Below are positions 27,501-33,500 of a stretch of 64,000 nucleotides of DNA, one piece after another. How positions within the stretch are numbered: the stretch's first letter is position 1; each line of letters opens with the position of its first letter. The notes beneath the pieces are model-generated. The model ran no database searches. It saw only the letters and a program-made list of their open reading frames with translations, and had not been told where the DNA came from. Origin of the DNA: Mycteria americana (lineage: Eukaryota > Chordata > Aves > Ciconiiformes > Ciconiidae); the NCBI RefSeq assembly GCF_035582795.1, contig NC_134379.1:2294001-2358000 (forward strand). The letters run 5' to 3'. Position numbers and translations under genes: made by a program.

Positions 27501-30500
27501 TGCTTTACCTTGAGCCCGTTTGACCCTAGGCACTGAGCAGCGGCTGAATGTCTAATCCAAACTGACAATTGTTAATGCTGGAAAACGAGTGCCAAACGTA
27601 GTATAGTAGGGCTTTTTGGTTTTTTTGAATGCTTTAATGAAAACTACCCAGCCCCTGGCTCTCTGTGCCTTCGCTATGGATCAATCTCAGTCTAAACGTG
27701 AAAGATCAGTTGAATGAGTAGCGGACAAAGCCCAGCAGACCCTGGTCACTGTGTAGGCTCCTTTGCTGGCTCTAATGTAAGCCACCAGGCTACATCTTAT
27801 ACCTGCTCATGGCAGTGAGAAGAACCTATTGGCCCATATAATTGCCGGGTGAGTATAAATGTTTGGAGCTTTCTGCGAAATAATTGGATTTTCTCTATAC
27901 TTAACTGAATAAATAGCTTGTAAAAGCTAAAACACGATCTTCGCAATATTCATGTCATTCTTGGAACCTGTAAGTTTGAAGAGTCGGCCGTGCGGCGCTG
28001 CAGTAACTGTGATAAGCTTAAACAGGATTTCTATTTTTTTTTTTAAATTCTTGCAACACATTTTTATACATTATTTGTGTCAAAGCATGAATATAAAATT
28101 AAAGTGTATTAGTACTTCATCAGAGGGAATGGGAAAGTTAGCCCAGTTTTCTGTGTGGTTGGTTTTGAGAAGATGAAATAATGCAATAAGATGTTTGAGT
28201 TGCTAATATTTACATTTTAATTGTAGATTCTGCAGCCAGCATCAGAAAACTGAACTGGTGATCTGTGCAGTCTGTACTGTCTAGAAACATTTATTTTTCT
28301 AGTGTTTCTTCACTACCCGTAGTGGGATGGTGACTTTCAGCTTAAAAAATAAGGCAATACTCAAAGGTCAAGGCTGACATTTATTAAATGGAGATTTTTT
28401 TGGTATGAAATGCTTAGGTATTCTTCCGATTATTTCTGTGCAAACTCTAGTTTAAGCTTCATTGAAACAACAGTTCACTGTGTGTGTTCTTGCAGTTCTT
28501 TAAGACTCTTAGCAAGTTGCTATTGTTTTTATACAGTGTAGAGAGATTAACGTTTCAACTTCAGCTTCTAATTGTAGGGGTTTGTTTTTCTCAGATATAG
28601 ATGACTTAAAATGTGCCCCATTTGGAAGCTATAACAGTGGGTCTGCAGTGAGCAGCCTGGCAAGCTATGACTGGTCCGACAAAGAAGACATTCATCAGGG
28701 CAAGAAGCTCTCCTCCTTTGTCCAGTCTTCAGGAAGTGGATCCTCTGCGGCTACTTCTGTCCTTCAGAAGAAGGAGACCTTGTTTGGCAGTTCAGAAAAC
28801 ATTACCATGACAACAGTTTCCAAAGTGACAACCTTTTCTAGTGAGGATGCTTTACAGGATGTTTCCTTTGCAGCCTTTGCAAACTTTAAAGACTCTGGAC
28901 CAATATCCAGCGCTCCAAGTGACGATGACATTGGAGACTTTGGTGATTTTGCAAGACCTTCAGCAGAAGCACAGGATGCAGCAGCTGACACAAATCAAGA
29001 GGCAGACTTCCTTGCTAGTGGTCTCTCTTCTGAACTGCGAAGAGAATCTACAGATGACTTTGGAGAATTCCAGAGTGAAAAGCCAAAAATCAGCAAGTTT
29101 GACTTCTTGGTGGCAACTTCCCAAGGCAAGGTGAAATCTAGTGAAGAAATGATCAAGAGTGAACTGGCTACCTTTGACCTGTCTGTTCAAGGTAAGCCTG
29201 CTCGGGGTGCAGGAAGCTCATAATGCATGTGCTTATCAAAGGCTAATTTTCTAATCAAATTATAAATTAGCCAATGGGGATTGTTCCAAAGGCTACTGGA
29301 AACGAGCTGAATCTTCTCACTGATTTCTATTGCTTTTGGAGCAGGTCTCATTCTAGAAGAAAAAAAAAATTGTGCCAAAAAATTGTAAGAATTGAGGAAC
29401 TGGGGAAATTTGCACCAGTCACCGAGTAAATAGAAGGCTTTGTTCTTCTGGAGTAGTAGTGCATCCCTTGCTACTACTTTATTCATTTGAAGTAGTCTGT
29501 GCCTTTATGAGTAAAAGACTGACTTGTTTATATCCTAACTTTTTAGGGTCTCATAAAAGGAGCTTAAGCCTAGGTGACCGAGAAATAAGTCGCTCTTCAC
29601 CTTTACCGGTTTTGGAACAGCCATTTAGAGATCGTTCAAATACTCTGAGTGAGAAGCCTGCTTTGCCTGTCATCAGAGACAAGTACAAAGACTTGACTGG
29701 GGAAGTTGAGGTAAGGAATTATCTGGAATACACGTAAATTGGCAATGACTTTCATCAGTACGATATCAAGGGTGTTCTGTATCCCAACTCTTTGGGACTT
29801 CAGCTATTTGAATTTAGGGTATGATTCTAAGAGGGCATCTGGGTGAGGTTAAATGTTTTGATTGGAAACTGCTTATAAAAGAGGTTTCTTCTTTCCTGTC
29901 TTTAAAGTCTTGTGAAGTGGGAAAACAATGCTGTTGTCTGAAAGTCAGTCAGAATCACCTGACCTTGCAGTCTAAGCTTGTAACTGGAAATTAGTTACAA
30001 CTTAAATCTAATCCCAGCTTTGGCACTGAGACCATTGGCTTTGGGAAATGGCTTAACTTTTTTGGCTGTGTGGTAGTTATTTCTCTTGCTCATCTTGAGA
30101 ATAGATGGGAAATGGACTCAGGTTAAATTCTGCTAATCCCTGTTTCTAGAACAGCAGACCTGTAACAAATGTGTCGGGAGTAGATACGTGCAATGCAAAC
30201 TTTTTGCCCATTCATATATGTTCTTCCTTTTGAAACTAGTTCTAACTCCCAGAAATCAAATTTTAGAGTTCAGGTGCAAAGAGAATATTTAAAGAATGGG
30301 GGAAAAATTAGGAATACGTATGTTAAAAGTTTACATAGCCAATCTGCAAATAGTCTCTTAAAATACCTGTCTACTGTATGTCTGTTGTGATAGGAGAAAG
30401 GGAAATGTGTGTGGGAACAAGATTCAGACTGTCCTTTTCTTTCAAATAGGAAAGTGAGAGGTATGCGTATGAATGGCAAAGATGCTTGGAGAGTGCCCTG

Positions 30501-33500
30501 CAAGTAAGTGTATAGTCTCCTCCGAAACCTTTTCCTCCTTCCTGTAGGTACCACCTCATCCAGTGTTTAAGACCATGTAGGCATAGAAAGGGTGTGAATC
30601 AGCCCAAGTGGATTACAATTTTTAAACCAAAAGCTGTCACACAGCAGAAGCATTACCTCCTCAGTTAAAGATCCTATACTAATCTCCCTGTCATTTGTGA
30701 TTAGTTTGGCTTTTGCCTAAATTTTCAAGTTAATGAGTTAATTTGGTGTTCCTGTGTTTTGGGTGCCCAGTAAGGCGTGTTGTTTGGGGCGTTGATACCA
30801 GCATCTGGCTCTTCAGCGCTTCTTGAGAAACAGGCTTGTTTAATGTGCTGTGCGGAGGGGCCATTAATTTTCTGGTAACGGGTGTCAGATGTTTCACAGC
30901 CAGATTAGTTTTCCTTAACATTTCTTCTTTGCATTTGAGTATTAGACAGCCAAAACTGTGAATGCTATTATTAAACTAGATAGCAATGCATGCATACTCT
31001 TAAAACTTATTTTGGTAATGAAAATATTTGGGGGAATACGTTAAGGTTTTAAATGGTCATACTTTTCCCTTGATCTACTTGTAGTTACAGCATGAATATA
31101 TAAAAACATGTGATGGAGTATGGCAATTATTTCTTATTTAATTTTCCTCCTTTTTTGTATAACAGTTTCTGTTGGGGACAATCTTGTTCGTAATAATTAT
31201 TTTAAGGTAGATAACACCATCGTTTTATGAAATTCATTTCCACCAGGTCATAAAGAAAGCAAATGATACCTTAAATGGAATAAGTAGTTCATCTGTTTGC
31301 ACTGAAGTTATCCAGTCTGCTCAAGGCATGGAATATTTACTAGGTATGTTTTAATTTACCATGCCTCTTACATTGAAAGTTCTCCTCTGAAAAATGGTAA
31401 TATATAATCACTGTTTCCGAAATGGTATTGCTTTTTAGCTTAATCTTTGCCTGCACCGAAATACTGAACAAAACCCTTCTGCTAAATAAATGTAACTACT
31501 ACTTTGAAATAACCATCCATGACCACCTTTCCTGTGCCGTGCCTATTCTGTGCTGTTTCTGAGTTACAGTTTCAGGAACCTGTGCTTGCAGTGAATTCTC
31601 TGCAATCCTGCGCTGTGTTTTATATCAACAGGGGTTGTTGAAGTCTACAGAGTAACGAAGAGAGTTGAACTGGGTATCAAAGCAACTGCTGTTTGTAGTG
31701 AGAAACTCCAGCAGCTGCTGAAGGATATTGATAAAGTGTGGAACAACCTAATAAGCTTCATGTCACTTGCTGCTTTAACGGTAAGACCAACAATAAGCTA
31801 TGTCTTTACTAAAAGAAATGTCATAATTATATGTAAAGTGACTTCACGGGGTGTCCTAACTTTACAGTTTCTGTTTTTCTCTTACAAAATGGAAGTGCAC
31901 TTATTCGTGAAATCCAGTTTAAAGCTCTCTGTAAGAAAACTGTTATTTATGTACAAATGTGATGTTATCTTACTTAGTGTCTTAATGATTTAGATGACAC
32001 ATCCTATGTGTCCATGGACCTCTCCAATAAGGGAAATTTAGTAAAATCTAAATAAGTCATTTTATGAAGCCAGAATAATATGGACATATCTTGTCTTTGT
32101 AATATCCCTGCAATTAGTTTTAATGCTCACAATACAGGAGCTCACAATGTAGCAACACAGGAATAACTAAACTGTTTCCCTTTCTCTCTGCATTTGGAAG
32201 TGCCTAAGTTTGTTTTGGTTCCTGCTACAGACTAAATGGCTTTTCCTCCTCTGAATAGAACTGCCAGAAAAAGCTCAATTGCTCTGAGACAGTCTGGTAG
32301 GAGCTTGAGAGCTTTCTCCATAACTGGGCGAGTGTTACAAGGAGGGATGGGGAGGGGCTGCCTGAGGGGTGGCCTTTAAGAGAAGGAGCACGCCATGGGA
32401 AGGGTCTGCAAAGGAACTGGGAAAAAGAGGGGCACATTGGGGCCAGGTACAGAATACACACACTTAGAAGGCAAGAAAATCACCTTGCCATTAAATACCT
32501 TGCACTTTTTTGTGTATGTATGTTGCAGGAAATACAATGTGCAAAATTACTTTCTTTAACCATGGTAAAACTCATATTTTTAGGGACTCATCCGTCTGTA
32601 GGTGCTTGATATCGTCTTGCATGATGGATCCCTTTAACTCAGTATATACCCAAGGAGTCTCTAACTCTTAGTATCAGTACATCGCATCAAGCATCCATAA
32701 GCAGATCATTACCATGGTTATGTTTTCACTGAACATTTTAAGTTGTGGCTTCCTTCTTGCAATGCAACTATGGCCACTAAAGATTTTTGCTCCCCAATAA
32801 ACACTTGTTTATAAATAAGGCCCAGAGTACTTGGTTTCTGCTTGAAATAACCATCTTATAGCCAACCATCCAATAGCTCACTGTCATTCCCTGCAACACA
32901 AACATTATAAATGATCGGTCCCTTTTTACACACTTTTTACACATTTTAAACCTCTCCAGTACAAACAGTGGTGGCAAGGAGGTATTTTCGCTGATGTCCT
33001 GTGTTGCACAAAGCCTGTCATAGTATGAAATTTATACTGTCAATATTTTACTGCTTGGCAGATGAAGTTGATAGGCTGGGATTCATCTGTTTGAACTCTG
33101 GCATTGTTGATAGTAACAATCTAAAAAGCTATCAGGATCCTCTCCTGATTTAAGCAAGTGGATTAAAATTCAGTTCTTAAAGTGCTTTTCCTTGGAAGAT
33201 TACAGGGATTACCTTAAAGTCCAAAGCTTGGCCACGTGTCCTCCGAGCTGCAGCGGCTCCTGGCTGGTAGCAGTCCAGCTAAATTTTAAGCATACTGGAG
33301 CTGCGAATAATGACTTCTCGTATACACACAGTACCTCTGAAGTTACCTAAGAGACAGGGACTCCTGACTCCTGTAGCTCTCCGAATCAGTCCTTTTTGTT
33401 TCTCTTCTCCACCTGGGTCACTGGAAGGTGTGGAACCATACCTTCTTCCCCTGGTGTTGCAGTCACATATCCCAAATGATGCAGAAGTGCCAATTAAGTA

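Larger units (their letters stand above)
19831..28594 (+). other. SYNRG: SYNRG intron 15 (8.8 kb)
   Basis: This is the longest intron in the window. It holds simple A-runs (23303-23321 and 26680-26698) but no recognised transposon or RNA gene. Stretches near 25550-25800 and 26950-27400 combine homeodomain-like TAAT cores, a TAATCC element near 27326 and an E-box, and read like conserved non-coding DNA. That is an impression, not a test. Confidence 0.6.
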
